Positions 1 to 9,079 are shown, counted from the stretch's first letter. The stretch: DNA of 64,000 bases from Clostridia bacterium (GCA_017507045.1 JAFWBP010000007.1:1-64000), one strand, 5' to 3'. Notes: generated from the sequence alone by a model not told the origin. A program made the numbers and translations.

Positions 1-686
1 ACAACTTCCTCTTCAATAGGGGCTTCTTCAACAACTTCCTCAACGGGAGCTTCTTCGACTACTTCCTCTTCAACGGGAGCTTCTTCTACGATCTCCTCTT
101 CAGCGGGAGCCTCTTCTACGATCTCCTCTTCGACGGGAATTTCTTCAACAACTTCCTCTTCAATAGGAGCTTCTTCTACAACTTCCTCTTCAATAGGGGC
201 TTCTTCGACTACTTCCTCTTCAATAGGAGCTTCTTCAACAACTTCCTCTTCGGCAGGAACTTCTTCAACAACTTCCTCTTCAACGGGAACTTCTTCAACA
301 ACTTCCTCTTCAACGGGAGCTTCTTCTACGATCTCCTCTTCAGCGGGAGCCTCTTCTACGATCTCCTCTTCGGCAGGAACTTCTTCAACAACTTCCTCTT
401 CGGCAGGAGCTTCTTCGACTACTTCCTCTTCAATGGGAGCTGCTACGACGGCCTTACGGACAAAACGGAAAAGCGTGTAGGTTTTTCCTGCTTTCTTCGG
501 CTCTTCGCAAACCACTTCTGCCTCTTCTTCGGGCATGGGTGCCTCCTCTTCCGTTGCGGGAAACTCTTCCTCAACGGCCGGTTGCGATTCAACGGCGCTC
601 TCCATGCGGCGAACGCGGAAAGCGATGGCTGCTTCTTTCTCCTGAGCGGGCTGTTCTACCGTTTCCTCTTTGCGAATTTCTTCCAT
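1..686 (-). CDS. Acidic decapeptide-repeat protein, 3' end beyond the window
   Basis: The ATG at 686 follows a strong ribosome site (GGAGG, 7 nt away). The frame runs open to base 1, so the C-terminus lies outside the window. The first ~84 residues are non-repetitive and start MEEIRKEETVEQ, with a basic patch (KKAGKTYTLFRFVRK) just before the repeats. From about base 435 down to base 1 the protein is about 14 near-identical 10-residue units of the form AP-x-EEE-V/I-VEE, with x mostly I, V or A. One unit near base 45 has lost a codon. There is no signal peptide or membrane segment, so the visible part is predicted cytoplasmic and disordered. The family is not recognised. Glu/Val/Pro-rich tails of this kind occur in bacterial envelope and scaffold proteins, but I cannot assign a role. 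Repeat number could vary between strains. Confidence 0.85.
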   Translation of the reverse strand, partial: MEEIRKEETVEQPAQEKEAAIAFRVRRMESAVESQPAVEEEFPATEEEAPMPEEEAEVVCEEPKKAGKTYTLFRFVRKAVVAAPIEEEVVEEAPAEEEVVEEVPAEEEIVEEAPAEEEIVEEAPVEEEVVEEVPVEEEVVEEVPAEEEVVEEAPIEEEVVEEAPIEEEVVEEAPIEEEVVEEIPVEEEIVEEAPAEEEIVEEAPVEEEVVEEAPVEEVVEEAPIEEEV

Positions 687-774
687 AATTTTCCTCCAGG
701 TCCGTAAACTTGTTTCTCATATTATACTATATATTCTTGCATTTTACAAGTGTTTCTGCAAAATTTTTTCAAAA

Positions 775-1638
775 CTATTTTTTCTGCAATGCACGCAAAT
801 ACGTTTTCACGCTGTGCGCGGCAACACATCCCTCGCCCGCCGCCTTCGCATATTGATAGGGGCGGCCCGTAATATCGCCTGCGGCAAAAAGCCCGGGAAG
901 ATTGGTGGAGAGATCGCGCCCCACTGCAACGTGCGCACCTTCCGTTTTAAGCCCGAAGGCGAGGGATTCGGGAGGCGCGGAATTCTTGAGAAAAAAGACG
1001 CCGTCTACCGAAATTGTATGCTCCTTAAAGGCTAAGCGTTCCACACGCATACCACCTTCCACGGCAACGGGCCACTCGCGCAAAACAGAAAACTTTTCTC
1101 CTGTAATCGTGGGGTTTTCATAGAGGCACACACAGTAAACCTTCTGCGCGAACTTTGCAAGATACTCTGCCTCTTCTTCGAACTTTTTATTGGTAAGAAC
1201 GGCTGCTACTCTTTTTCCGCGGTAGAGTGCACCATCGCATACAGCGCAGTAGCTAACGCCACGCCCGAGAAATTCTTTTTCCCCCCTTATCGCGCCCCTC
1301 GCTTCTACGCCGGTGGCGAGGATGACCGTTTTTGCAGTGAATGTTTCTCCCCCCGAAGTGAGTGAATAGGCGCCACCCATAAAATAAATTCCTTCTACAC
1401 GGCGGGGCGTGAGAATGAGTTCTTCTGCTGCCATCTGTTCTTTCAGCGCGGCGGAAAAATCGCTACCGCTCCCTATAAGCGTGGGGAAATTCGTAACCTT
1501 TTCGGCAAGGCGAAGCTTCTCGCCGAAACCCTCTTCCCCCAGCCAGATATAATCAAGCAAAAGATTTTTTGCCGTGAGCGCCGCGGTGTAGCCCGCGATC
1601 CCGCCGCCCACGATGGCGGTATCATAAATTTTTTCCAT
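775..1638 (-). CDS. Thioredoxin reductase-like flavoprotein lacking the NADPH motifs
   Basis: This 287-residue FAD protein resembles TrxB. The N-terminal dinucleotide fold has GGGIAG (residues 11-16), the redox pair is CAVC (131-134), and the C-terminal FAD motif is GDITGRPYQYAKAAGEG (254-270). The middle domain should bind NADPH through GGGxSA and HRRxxxR. Here the equivalent stretch (141-175) has neither motif; it reads RVAAVLTNKKFEEEAEYLAK. Family knowledge: clostridial ferredoxin-dependent flavin thioredoxin reductases (FFTR) and the DTR type keep the FAD and Cys motifs but lack these NADPH motifs. I therefore infer an electron donor other than NADPH, possibly ferredoxin. I prefer the ATG at 1638 (AAGGATGA 8 nt upstream, directly before the MEKIYDTAIVGGG fold) over an in-frame start 93 nt earlier. 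It is a single gene with no thioredoxin beside it. Confidence 0.85.
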   Translation of the reverse strand: MEKIYDTAIVGGGIAGYTAALTAKNLLLDYIWLGEEGFGEKLRLAEKVTNFPTLIGSGSDFSAALKEQMAAEELILTPRRVEGIYFMGGAYSLTSGGETFTAKTVILATGVEARGAIRGEKEFLGRGVSYCAVCDGALYRGKRVAAVLTNKKFEEEAEYLAKFAQKVYCVCLYENPTITGEKFSVLREWPVAVEGGMRVERLAFKEHTISVDGVFFLKNSAPPESLAFGLKTEGAHVAVGRDLSTNLPGLFAAGDITGRPYQYAKAAGEGCVAAHSVKTYLRALQKK

Positions 1639-1770
1639 GGCAAGATCATCCTTTTCACCACTATCATAACACAGGCGAGAGGGATTGTCAATCCCCCTTT
1701 TCCAAAGCGCTTTCGCGCATACGGCATTCATGCAAAGCCGCGAACGATTTCCGTTCGCGGCTTTAATTTT

Positions 1771-2589
1771 CTATGCCTGCTTCCTCGTTTTTACGGATCG
1801 GGAGCGCGCCTTTGTTGCGGAAGCCTTCCTATCGCCCGCGCTCTTCACGCTCGCCTTTAGCGCTTCCATGAGATCGATGATAACGCCCGGCTTTTCCTCC
1901 TTGGGTTTGGTTACTGCCTTGCCCGCAATCTTTTCCGCGATCATCGCCTTGAGCTTTTCTTGAAATTCATCCTTATATTTTTCGGGCGCAAACGGCTCTT
2001 CCATGCCCTCAATGAGTTTTCCTGCCATTTCAAGCTCTGCCTCCGTAACGTTGGGGCGCTCGTAATCCACGGGGATCTCTTTGATGTCATCCTGAAAGAG
2101 CAAGGTTTGAATGAGCATGCCATCCTCACGCGGAATGAGCAAAAGCAGCTTTTCGGAATTGCCGAGTACGGCCTTCCCGAGCGCTGCTCGCTGTGCCTTG
2201 AGCATGGCACGGCGAAGCAGCTCCAGCGCCTTGCCTCCTCCCTTTTGGGGAACGGCGTGGTATGCCTTATCGTAATAGACGGGGCTGATTTCCTCAAGCG
2301 CGGTGAAGCTCATGATCGTGATCGTGCGATCCTTTTCCGTTTTGATGCTCTCGATCTCCTCATCGGTGATGATCACGTATTCATCCTTGGCGTATTGAAA
2401 TCCGCGCACGATATCCTTTGCTTCCACCTCTTTTCCGCAGTGTGCGCACACCTTTTTGTAGCGAATACGCGATTTATCCGCCTTATGAAGCTGATTAAAG
2501 CTGATATCACTATCCTGCGTTGCCGTGTAAAGGCTTACGGGAATATAAACGAGACCGAATGAAATTGCACCTTTTTGAATAACTGCCAT
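1771..2589 (-). CDS. ku: Ku, DNA end-binding protein of non-homologous end joining
   Basis: A 272-residue bacterial Ku beginning MAVIQKGAISFGLVYIPVSLYTA, the hallmark N-terminus of the family, followed by the Ku core (VCAHCGKEV, IVRGFQYAKDEYVIITDEEIE) and a lysine/arginine-rich C-terminal tail. Ku forms a homodimeric ring on broken DNA ends and recruits LigD. It is divergent from ligD, with only 37 bp between the two start codons. The ATG at 2589 has no clear Shine-Dalgarno. Upstream in-frame ATGs would extend into ligD and add unrelated sequence, so the short form is chosen. In Bacillus this pair serves dormant or germinating spores; the sporulation genes in this window fit the same role. 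Confidence 0.93.
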   Translation of the reverse strand: MAVIQKGAISFGLVYIPVSLYTATQDSDISFNQLHKADKSRIRYKKVCAHCGKEVEAKDIVRGFQYAKDEYVIITDEEIESIKTEKDRTITIMSFTALEEISPVYYDKAYHAVPQKGGGKALELLRRAMLKAQRAALGKAVLGNSEKLLLLIPREDGMLIQTLLFQDDIKEIPVDYERPNVTEAELEMAGKLIEGMEEPFAPEKYKDEFQEKLKAMIAEKIAGKAVTKPKEEKPGVIIDLMEALKASVKSAGDRKASATKARSRSVKTRKQA

Positions 2590-2591
2590 AT

Positions 2592-2621
2592 TGCATTGAT
2601 TGACAATTCTTTCGCATTCTA
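2592..2621 (+). promoter_or_regulatory. Forespore (sigma-F/G-like) promoter of ligD
   Basis: The -35-like TGCATT (2592-2597) is 17 bp from CATTCTA (2615-2621). The latter fits the sigma-G -10 consensus CATWHTA at every position. The predicted start falls at about 2627-2629, on the ligD ATG. A TTGACA at 2600-2605 is also present, but its matching -10 would put the start inside the gene. Confidence 0.55.
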
Positions 2622-2626
2622 ATAAC

Positions 2627-5041
2627 ATGGCGGAAAATAAATTGCAAGCGTATCGAAAAAAGCGCGATTTTAACGTTACGAACGAACCTACGGGGAAAGT
2701 TACTCCCTCCAACCCGCACAAGCTGAAATTCTCGGTGCAAAGGCACGCGGCGAGAAACGAACACTTCGATCTACGGCTGGAGCTGGGCGGCGTGGCGCTC
2801 AGTTGGGCAATTCCCAAAGGGCCCTCTTTTTCTACAAGCGATAAACGGCTCGCCATGCGCGTGGAGGATCATCCGCTCGATTACATGGAATTCGAAGGCA
2901 CGATCCCTAAGGGTGAATATGGCGGTGGCACCGTAATGCTTTGGGATGAGGGAGAGTGGCTCCCGCGGGAAAACCCCGAAAAAGGGCTTATTGCGGGTGC
3001 GCTAAAATTTCAATTGCGCGGCCATAGGCTCAAGGGCGATTGGGCGCTTGTAAAAATAAAAAATGATGAAAAAAGTTCGGGCGAGCCTTGGCTGCTCATA
3101 AAAGAAAGCGATACCTTTGCCAAAAAAACGGCGGGAATCAGCCGCTATACGCGCGGCGTGCGCTCAGGCAAGACGATGGCAGAGATCACGAAAAGTAAAC
3201 GAACAAATCCTTTTCAGCGCACAGGTGTGATGCTCGCAACACTCTGCGATAGCCTTCCCTCGGGCATGGGGTGGCTCTACGAGCTGAAATACGACGGATA
3301 TCGTATGCTTGGCTTTTGCGAAAACGGTAAAACTGTACTTTACACGCGTAACGGAAACAATTGTACTTCTTCGTTCCCTGCAGCGGCAGAGGCGCTTACA
3401 AGGGCGCTCAAAGAGCGCGCCGCGGTGGTGGACGGCGAAATGGTTGTTGTGAACGAAAACGGTATTCCAGATTTCAGCGCGCTTCAAGCGCATATGAAAG
3501 CCAAAGATGCCAAGGGGCTCAACTACGTGCTCTTCGATCTTCTTGCACTCGATGGCGAAGATCTGCGCGGCCGTCCCCTTTTCGAACGTAAGCAAAAGCT
3601 AAAGGCGCTGATCAAAAACGCACCCCCCATCCTTTCGTACAGCGAGCACACAGAAAAAATGACGAAGGCCGGTCTTTTAGAACTGAAGCGACGCGGGATG
3701 GAAGGAATCGTGGCAAAGCGCGCCCATTCACCGTACGTTGCAGGGAAAAACGGAGATTGGCTTAAGTTGAAATTCCGCAATACGCGCGAATTCGTAATCG
3801 GCGGCTATACGAAAACCGAGGAAGGTGCGCTGAAGGCTCTACTGCTCGGCTTCTACGATGGCAAAAAACTGATATATGCAGGGCGCGTGGGTACGGGTTT
3901 TACCGAAAAAATACGCCGCGATCTCAAAACGGAGCTTTCAACGCTCGAACAAAAAGAAGTTTCTTTTGCATCGCCTCTTAAAAACGATGGCGCGGTGTGG
4001 GTGAAGCCCCTTCTTGCCGCGCAAATCGAATATGCCGAAATTACCTCCGCGGGGCTTCTTCGGCAAGCAAGCTTCAAGGGCGTGCGCCGCGATAAATCTC
4101 CCGAAGAGATTACCAATGAGCGCACCATGCCCGAAGATAACGTGGAAAAACGAGTGCGCGCCAAGCCTGAAAAGATGGAGAAGGCGCAGGTATGCGGCAT
4201 CAAAATTACCCATCCCGAAAAGGTGATGTTCCCCCGCCCTACAATTACAAAATTTTCGCTTGCAAGCTATTATGCCGCCGCCGCACCGCGCATGCTTGCT
4301 TACGTAAAAAACCGGCTGCTCAGCCTTGTATGCTGCCCTTCGGGCATCGGTGGCGAGAAATTCTTCCGCAGGCATCTTGAAGGCACTTTCGCCGGAATCG
4401 GGCGTGCGCATGCAGAGGACGGTGAAGAATATTTCTACCCCATAAACGAAAAAGGGATCCTTTCGCTTGTGCAATATAACGCCATCGAACTGCATGTTTG
4501 GGGCAGCCGCCGCACCTCACCAAAACGGCCCGATATCATGGTGTTTGATCTTGACCCCGATGAGGGGCTGGGGCTTCGCGAACTTCGGCGAGGCGCAAAA
4601 GATCTCAAGGCAGTGCTCGATGAGTTAGGGCTTACTTCCTTCCTCAAAACGAGCGGCGGCAAGGGCTACCATATTGTTGTTCCCTTCAAAAGCGGATGCG
4701 ATCCGCTTGCCTTTCGCGATTTTTCCAAGCAAGTTGCTCTACTCATGGAAAACGCCTACCCGGAGCGATATACCGCTACCATGTCTAAAAAAGCGCGTGA
4801 GGGAAAGATCTTTATTGATTGGCAGCGCAATAGCCCCGGCTCCACGAGCGTTGCGCCTTACAGTGTGCGCGCACGCGAAGGTGCGCCCGTTTCCATGCCC
4901 ATTGCTTGGGAGGAGCTTTCAAAGATTGCACCCGATTCCGTAAAGCTTTCTTCTGCACTACGGCGCCTTGAAAAACCCGATCCTTGGGAAGCGTTTTTTG
5001 CCGTGAAAGCTGCACAAACGCTGAAATTTAAGAGGAAATGA
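2627..5041 (+). CDS. ligD: LigD, multifunctional ATP-dependent DNA ligase
   Basis: An 804-residue NHEJ ligase with domains in the order phosphoesterase, ligase, polymerase, as in Pseudomonas and unlike mycobacteria. The phosphoesterase domain (~30-130) shows RHAARNEHFDLRLE with H40, H46 and D48. The ligase domain carries the adenylated lysine K221 in ELKYDGYR. The polymerase/primase domain (~520-800) has the metal motif DLDPD (641-645) and the SGGKGYHIVVP nucleotide-binding stretch. With Ku it trims, fills and seals double-strand breaks. The ATG at 2627 is chosen because the family starts a few residues before Y-x-KKRDF. A TTG at 2600 in frame is less likely. There is no ribosome site in front of the ATG; see the leaderless-start finding. 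Confidence 0.95.
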   Translation: MAENKLQAYRKKRDFNVTNEPTGKVTPSNPHKLKFSVQRHAARNEHFDLRLELGGVALSWAIPKGPSFSTSDKRLAMRVEDHPLDYMEFEGTIPKGEYGGGTVMLWDEGEWLPRENPEKGLIAGALKFQLRGHRLKGDWALVKIKNDEKSSGEPWLLIKESDTFAKKTAGISRYTRGVRSGKTMAEITKSKRTNPFQRTGVMLATLCDSLPSGMGWLYELKYDGYRMLGFCENGKTVLYTRNGNNCTSSFPAAAEALTRALKERAAVVDGEMVVVNENGIPDFSALQAHMKAKDAKGLNYVLFDLLALDGEDLRGRPLFERKQKLKALIKNAPPILSYSEHTEKMTKAGLLELKRRGMEGIVAKRAHSPYVAGKNGDWLKLKFRNTREFVIGGYTKTEEGALKALLLGFYDGKKLIYAGRVGTGFTEKIRRDLKTELSTLEQKEVSFASPLKNDGAVWVKPLLAAQIEYAEITSAGLLRQASFKGVRRDKSPEEITNERTMPEDNVEKRVRAKPEKMEKAQVCGIKITHPEKVMFPRPTITKFSLASYYAAAAPRMLAYVKNRLLSLVCCPSGIGGEKFFRRHLEGTFAGIGRAHAEDGEEYFYPINEKGILSLVQYNAIELHVWGSRRTSPKRPDIMVFDLDPDEGLGLRELRRGAKDLKAVLDELGLTSFLKTSGGKGYHIVVPFKSGCDPLAFRDFSKQVALLMENAYPERYTATMSKKAREGKIFIDWQRNSPGSTSVAPYSVRAREGAPVSMPIAWEELSKIAPDSVKLSSALRRLEKPDPWEAFFAVKAAQTLKFKRK

Positions 5042-5073
5042 AAAAGCTCCCGAAGCTTCGGAAGCTTTTTTTC
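5042..5073 (+). terminator. Intrinsic terminator of ligD
   Basis: A stem of AAGCT-C-CCGAAG paired with CTTCGG-A-AGCTT is followed by a T run, immediately after the ligD stop. The A run on the other side makes it partly bidirectional. Confidence 0.85.
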
Positions 5074-5078
5074 ATACT

Positions 5079-5396
5079 TTATTCGGATTCGTGATTGAAT
5101 GATTGCTCTGTTTCGCTTTCGCCGTTTTTTTCTAAAACTTTTTCTTTGCTACGCACTTTGAAATATTTTACGATATATACGATATGCACCACGATCATCA
5201 CGAGGTTCATAAACGCCGTTGAATAGGAGGGAAGAATGAACCCGTATACAACGAATATTACGCTACCCACCATATTGATAATGCGGATTTTGATCTGTTC
5301 GCTCGCTAAAAACGATACGATCACGACCGCCGAGGCAATTAACCCCAACCACTCGGTTTTCAGTATTTCAACGAGCGATATTGCAAGTACTGACAA
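5079..5396 (-). CDS. YgjV-like small inner membrane protein
   Basis: A 105-residue protein with three or four hydrophobic segments (WLGLIASAVVIVSFLASEQ, IRIINMVGSVIFVVYGFILPSY, AFMNLVMIVVHIVYIVKYF) and a charged C-terminal tail. The spacing and the INMVGSVIFVVYGF block resemble the YgjV/Imp family of unknown function. The start is a TTG at 5396 with AAAGGAG 8 nt upstream. It begins 18 nt after the upstream ABC transporter stop, so the two are probably co-transcribed. Function unknown; transport partner or membrane stress protein are both only guesses. Confidence 0.75.
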   Translation of the reverse strand: MSVLAISLVEILKTEWLGLIASAVVIVSFLASEQIKIRIINMVGSVIFVVYGFILPSYSTAFMNLVMIVVHIVYIVKYFKVRSKEKVLEKNGESETEQSFNHESE

Positions 5397-5414
5397 AGCT
5401 CTTCTCCTTTGCGT

Positions 5415-8015
5415 TTATTCCTTCGCTTTGATAATTTTCACAGGCTTGATGTTTTTGATTTTAATCATAGGAATCAGCATGGAAATTGCCGCCAACGCCA
5501 ACGTGAGTGCGCAATTCGCCAGCGCAATGGTGGGCAGGAACGTTAAGAAGCTCAAATCCAGCACGATTCTACCCGGAGCAAGGCGCATAAGTGAATTTAC
5601 GAGCACGTCGTTCGCAAGATCAATGAAAAGGAAGTAGCCTGCCGTTGCCATGATGCAGGTAAGCGCCGCAACAAGCAGCACTTGAAGCCCGAAAACGATG
5701 GCGATCGATGTATTTTTCGTGCCGAGCGCCTTAAAGATACCGATCTCGTGCATCTTATCCCCGATCATTCTCGTGGAGAAATTTACGAGAATGAACACAA
5801 CGCCCAAACAAAGGAAGATGGCAACGAGCTCAAAGATGGGCACGAACACTTCAACAGCCTTTGTCATCGTTGAAACGCCTTCAATGGAAACGCTTTGCGG
5901 CTCAAAGTTGAGGGATTCTGCCCTATCGAGCACCGCACCGATGCCATCCGTCCCATCGAAATACAGACCGTAGGAGTATACATCTGCCTTGCGCATCGTT
6001 TCTTCAATTTGGGGATAGCTATTCTTGGCGATGATCAGCGTATCGCTTGAAGAAGTGAGCCCATCGATGGTAATTTCAACGGTATACAGCGGGTTTTTCT
6101 TATCCACGTCGTAAAAGCGATACGAGGTAAACTTAGCCTTATGAGGCACGAACGTGTTGAGCGTGGAGGTGTTATACATGGTTCCGAAGATATCGTTATA
6201 ATCTATGTAAGACATCAATACCTTTCTATCACGGAAGGAGGGATACGTTTTGGGATCCAAGAAGGAAATGTAGGGAGTATTGATTTCCGAAAATTCTACT
6301 AAGCCGTTGGCAACGAGCACGCCTTGTGAGCAGAATACACGGGTAAGATGTGCCGTTTCGGCGAAGTTGGGATTTGTGGAAAAGGAGTAACCGAGCGATG
6401 CGAAAACATCATTCGTAAAGCGAAGGAAATCTTCATCCTGATAATAATCGTTATAGGATTCAAATTCTCCCAGCGCGATCTTTTCAAAGAGCGCGCTGTA
6501 TCTCTCCTTATATCCGGTATTGATTACCGCGTTCACCTTCACGGTATCGTACGTCCAGCCGTTGGGCTTGTAATCTCCCAGAATCTTATCGTAAGTTACA
6601 CCTACATAATTTCTGTTTTTCGCTATGATGCAATCGGCGATATAATCGGTGATGATGAGCCCTTCGGGGTACGGGTTATCGAGCTTCGCCAAATATTGCA
6701 CCTTCCCGAATTTTCTTTCAAAGAAGGATTCTTCAACGACGACAGTGCCAAGCGCTTCTTTAATGAAAATTCCATCGCTAAAATACGAAGATTTGATACC
6801 GATCGTGTTTCTGCAATAGTTTATGGGAACGGTAACGTTGAACACGGGGTAAATGGTGCCGCCGTAGCCCATATCGTAGAAGTTTTGTATATCGTCATCG
6901 CCTATTTCTGCACGGAATTCGTTATCGAGGCGCTTTTGAATTTTTCCATCTACCGCTTTACTGAGCAGAATAGAATCCAGCTCGCTGCGCTTCATTTCAT
7001 CTGCCATAACCCTGCCTGCATCAAAGGCGATGATCGTTTGCGAAAACGCCATGATGATCATGATCACCGCAACCATGAAGGCGGAAAGGATAATGGAAAA
7101 CGTTTTGTTTTTTAAAAATTTTCCGCTTAATTTGAGTTCGTTTGCAAAGGTGAGATTCTTATTCTCGATCTCCACCTTTTTCGCCTTTTTCTTGGGCAAA
7201 TGAGTCTTAATAAACTTATCGGTTCTCTTTTCGATGTTGAAATCTCTATGCTCGTTGATGAGACTAATATCCTTATCGCTTAAATACGTTTTATCCGGAT
7301 AGATCAAAACACCGTCTTTCAAAGTTACGTTATCAGCGAAATCGGGGTTCTTCGTTTTATCGTAAATAACCCTGCCGCGGCGCAACTCGATGATACGATC
7401 TGCATAAGCGTGCGCATCGTTTACATTGTGCGAAACGATGAGAATAAGGCAGTCTTTGGCTAACGATTTCAAAAGATCGGTGATGGAGCGAGCTGTGAGC
7501 GTATCGAGATTGCCTGTGGGCTCATCTGCAAGAATGATGCGCGGATTCTTTACGAGAGCACGCGCAATTGCCACTCGCTGCTGCTCTCCGCCCGAAAGCT
7601 CTGAGGGATAGCGATCCTCGTAGCCCGCAAGATGCACTTTTTCGAGCGCGCTTTTCACCTTACCGTCATCTTCAATCTTACGAAGATTTAACGAAAGCAC
7701 AATGTTTTCATATACCGTGAGCTCATCAATGAGGTGGTAATCCTGGAAAACGAAGCCAATATGCGTGTTTCTGTAATTGCAGAAATCCTTTTCGCTGAAG
7801 GTGGAAAGATCGTTGCCATCTACTTTAATTTCGCCCGACGTGATGCTATCCAACCCGCCGATGAGATTGAGCAGCGTGGATTTTCCGCTGCCGCTCTTTC
7901 CGAGCACGAAAACGAGCCCCGTATCGGGCAGAGTGAGATTGATATTATCGAGCGCACGGCACTTTTTGCGCCTCTTTGATTTGTATACTTTGCTTAAAGA
8001 AGTAATTTTAATCAT
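5415..8015 (-). CDS. MacB-type ABC transporter, ATPase and permease in one chain
   Basis: An 866-residue protein. The N-terminal ATPase (1-~220) has Walker [10 protein letters not shown], signature [15 protein letters not shown], Walker [13 protein letters not shown] and switch His in IVSHN. A linker leads to one membrane helix (~300-325), a large extracellular domain (~330-730), and three C-terminal helices of the FtsX/MacB permease fold. This topology acts in mechanotransmission (efflux of peptides, lipoproteins or antibiotics) rather than classical import; the substrate cannot be read from sequence. No two-component system or membrane-fusion protein lies beside it. A close architectural relative (958 residues) sits at the other end of this window. 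The start at ATG 8015 has GGTGA 7-10 nt upstream. Confidence 0.9.
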   Translation of the reverse strand: MIKITSLSKVYKSKRRKKCRALDNINLTLPDTGLVFVLGKSGSGKSTLLNLIGGLDSITSGEIKVDGNDLSTFSEKDFCNYRNTHIGFVFQDYHLIDELTVYENIVLSLNLRKIEDDGKVKSALEKVHLAGYEDRYPSELSGGEQQRVAIARALVKNPRIILADEPTGNLDTLTARSITDLLKSLAKDCLILIVSHNVNDAHAYADRIIELRRGRVIYDKTKNPDFADNVTLKDGVLIYPDKTYLSDKDISLINEHRDFNIEKRTDKFIKTHLPKKKAKKVEIENKNLTFANELKLSGKFLKNKTFSIILSAFMVAVIMIIMAFSQTIIAFDAGRVMADEMKRSELDSILLSKAVDGKIQKRLDNEFRAEIGDDDIQNFYDMGYGGTIYPVFNVTVPINYCRNTIGIKSSYFSDGIFIKEALGTVVVEESFFERKFGKVQYLAKLDNPYPEGLIITDYIADCIIAKNRNYVGVTYDKILGDYKPNGWTYDTVKVNAVINTGYKERYSALFEKIALGEFESYNDYYQDEDFLRFTNDVFASLGYSFSTNPNFAETAHLTRVFCSQGVLVANGLVEFSEINTPYISFLDPKTYPSFRDRKVLMSYIDYNDIFGTMYNTSTLNTFVPHKAKFTSYRFYDVDKKNPLYTVEITIDGLTSSSDTLIIAKNSYPQIEETMRKADVYSYGLYFDGTDGIGAVLDRAESLNFEPQSVSIEGVSTMTKAVEVFVPIFELVAIFLCLGVVFILVNFSTRMIGDKMHEIGIFKALGTKNTSIAIVFGLQVLLVAALTCIMATAGYFLFIDLANDVLVNSLMRLAPGRIVLDLSFLTFLPTIALANCALTLALAAISMLIPMIKIKNIKPVKIIKAKE

Positions 8016-8047
8016 CTGCGTTTCACCGTAAGTAATCTAATATATTT

Positions 8048-8076
8048 ATTTTATCATTGACGGGATTTTTTGTCAA
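8048..8076 (-). promoter_or_regulatory. Promoter of the 8015 ABC transporter
   Basis: On the minus strand, TTGACA (8076-8071) is 17 bp from TAAAAT (8053-8048). The -35 lies in an inverted repeat TTGAC-N10-GTCAA, a possible operator. Confidence 0.7.
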
Positions 8077-8124
8077 CTCTATGAATGAGCGTATAAAAAA
8101 TAAGGTGGTGAAAATATGAAACGA

Positions 8125-8156
8125 AAAACGGCGAACAGTTTTCTGTTCGCCGTTTT
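8125..8156 (-). terminator. Terminator of the 8181-8516 gene
   Basis: A perfect 14-bp stem (AAAACGGCGAACAG and its complement) with a 4-nt loop lies 24 nt past the stop codon, with T-rich flanks. The overlapping plus-strand ATG is judged not to be a gene. Confidence 0.75.
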
Positions 8157-8180
8157 ATTCAATCGAACAAAGCGGATTGT

Positions 8181-8516
8181 TTATTCAAAAACAAAGGGAT
8201 TTCCGCGCGCAGGATTAAGTTTTACTTTTCCATTAAGTATTATTTCTTCTTTTCCCTCGGGAATAATCATCGCACTATGTACCTTAAAAAGACCTAAACT
8301 GTCATACGCAGACAATATTACTATCTCGTTATAGGTAATTTCAGATTTCAAACAAGATCCATTTTTTATGGAACCAACAAAAACACATTGATCTTTAGTT
8401 ATTTCTTTCTCTTCTTCTATGATTTTATCAAACTGTATTTTATCTATTGTATAGATTAGCACTGTGCCACTACAGCCAATCAAAGATTTTTTTCTGTTTA
8501 CTGTAATTTTTCGCAT
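8181..8516 (-). CDS. Orphan 111-residue protein in a hairpin-array cassette
   Basis: Not recognised. A 111-residue, probably beta-rich soluble protein beginning MRKITVNRKKSLIGCSGTVLIYT and ending KLNPARGNPFVFE. It has no signal peptide or membrane segment. GGAGG lies 11 nt before the ATG, and a TTGATT-N17-TATAAT promoter and a terminator frame it, so it is very likely a real single-gene unit. Its DNA is visibly richer in A/T than the flanking genes, suggesting acquisition. The upstream region carries short-hairpin repeats and a block shared with the next gene (8687-9055). Confidence 0.75.
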   Translation of the reverse strand: MRKITVNRKKSLIGCSGTVLIYTIDKIQFDKIIEEEKEITKDQCVFVGSIKNGSCLKSEITYNEIVILSAYDSLGLFKVHSAMIIPEGKEEIILNGKVKLNPARGNPFVFE

Positions 8517-8558
8517 ACAACTATAACCTCCGTCAAATTCTTATTTATCAGTGAGTAT

Positions 8559-8587
8559 ATTATACCACGCTTTCGTAAATAAATCAA
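8559..8587 (-). promoter_or_regulatory. Promoter of the 8181-8516 gene
   Basis: On the minus strand, TTGATT (8587-8582) is 17 bp from an extended -10, TGG-TATAAT (TATAAT at 8564-8559). The -35 lies inside the block shared with the neighbouring cassette. Confidence 0.7.
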
Positions 8588-8657
8588 GGCGTAAGCCTTG
8601 CATATCATCCGCAACTTGTTGCGGTATATCATCAACACGGAGTGTTGTATATCATCA
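8571..8657. repeat. Short-hairpin array 1
   Basis: Three small hairpins in a row: AAGGC-GTA-AGCCTT, CGCAAC-TT-GTTGCG and AACAC-GGA-GTGTT. They are separated by the repeated spacer TATATCATC. The first ~30 bases (from TTCGTAAATAAATCAAGG) match the start of array 2 near 9094 almost exactly. Confidence 0.8.
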
Positions 8658-8686
8658 TGTAGGTAAGAACAGTAAAAAGTACACCA

Positions 8687-9055
8687 TTATGACAAATCGT
8701 ATGTTCTAAAATTCGTTTCGCAAATCAATTTTTGCAGAGAGTGAAACCGAGATGCCTTGCTTCCTTTCAACAGGTGATAGCGAAGCAGATTCGCCACATA
8801 GTGTTTTTGAAATACGACTTTTGTCTTTATGCCACTTGTGTAGAAGAGAAAATACGCTTCGTCGGATTTTCTTTCTCCTATGCAACAATTAGAGGCGTTC
8901 TTGTGTTCTGCCTTGTAATTCAATGCACAAGTGTGAAAATCAATTTCATGCAACAAGCCGGTGTTATCACGATAAATAATACTGCTGGATTCATTTTCTT
9001 TTTTTTCGCGATTTACGGCAACAATATCCGTATCTTGAACGATAATAAAGTTCAT
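8687..9055 (-). CDS. Orphan 122-residue protein in a hairpin-array cassette
   Basis: Not recognised. Starts MNFIIVQDTDIVAVNREKKE; the middle has NCCIGERKSDEAYFLFYTSG and the end is basic (YHLLKGSKASRFHSLQKLICETNFRTYDLS). No membrane segment. AAAGGAG lies 10 nt before the ATG at 9055, and a TTGATT-N18-TATAAT promoter shares its -35 block with the 8516 gene. Like that gene it is AT-rich against its neighbours. The region downstream of its stop has no clear terminator before array 1. Two small unrelated genes behind the same promoter-hairpin block suggest modular cassettes. Confidence 0.7.
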   Translation of the reverse strand: MNFIIVQDTDIVAVNREKKENESSSIIYRDNTGLLHEIDFHTCALNYKAEHKNASNCCIGERKSDEAYFLFYTSGIKTKVVFQKHYVANLLRYHLLKGSKASRFHSLQKLICETNFRTYDLS

Positions 9056-9079
9056 AATACTTCGCTCCTTTGTAAAAAC

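Noticed and set aside
1..435. CRISPR-like regular repeats
   Set aside because: The period is 30 bp with no unique spacers, and every unit keeps one reading frame coding for an acidic decapeptide.
2600..2630. Sigma-A promoter TTGACA-N17-TAACAT for ligD, or TTG start at 2600
   Set aside because: The predicted start would lie inside the gene, and the extra nine residues do not fit the family.
8116..8334. 72-codon plus-strand ORF with a fair ribosome site
   Set aside because: Its first codons form the terminator hairpin of the opposite gene and the rest is antisense to the 8181-8516 gene.
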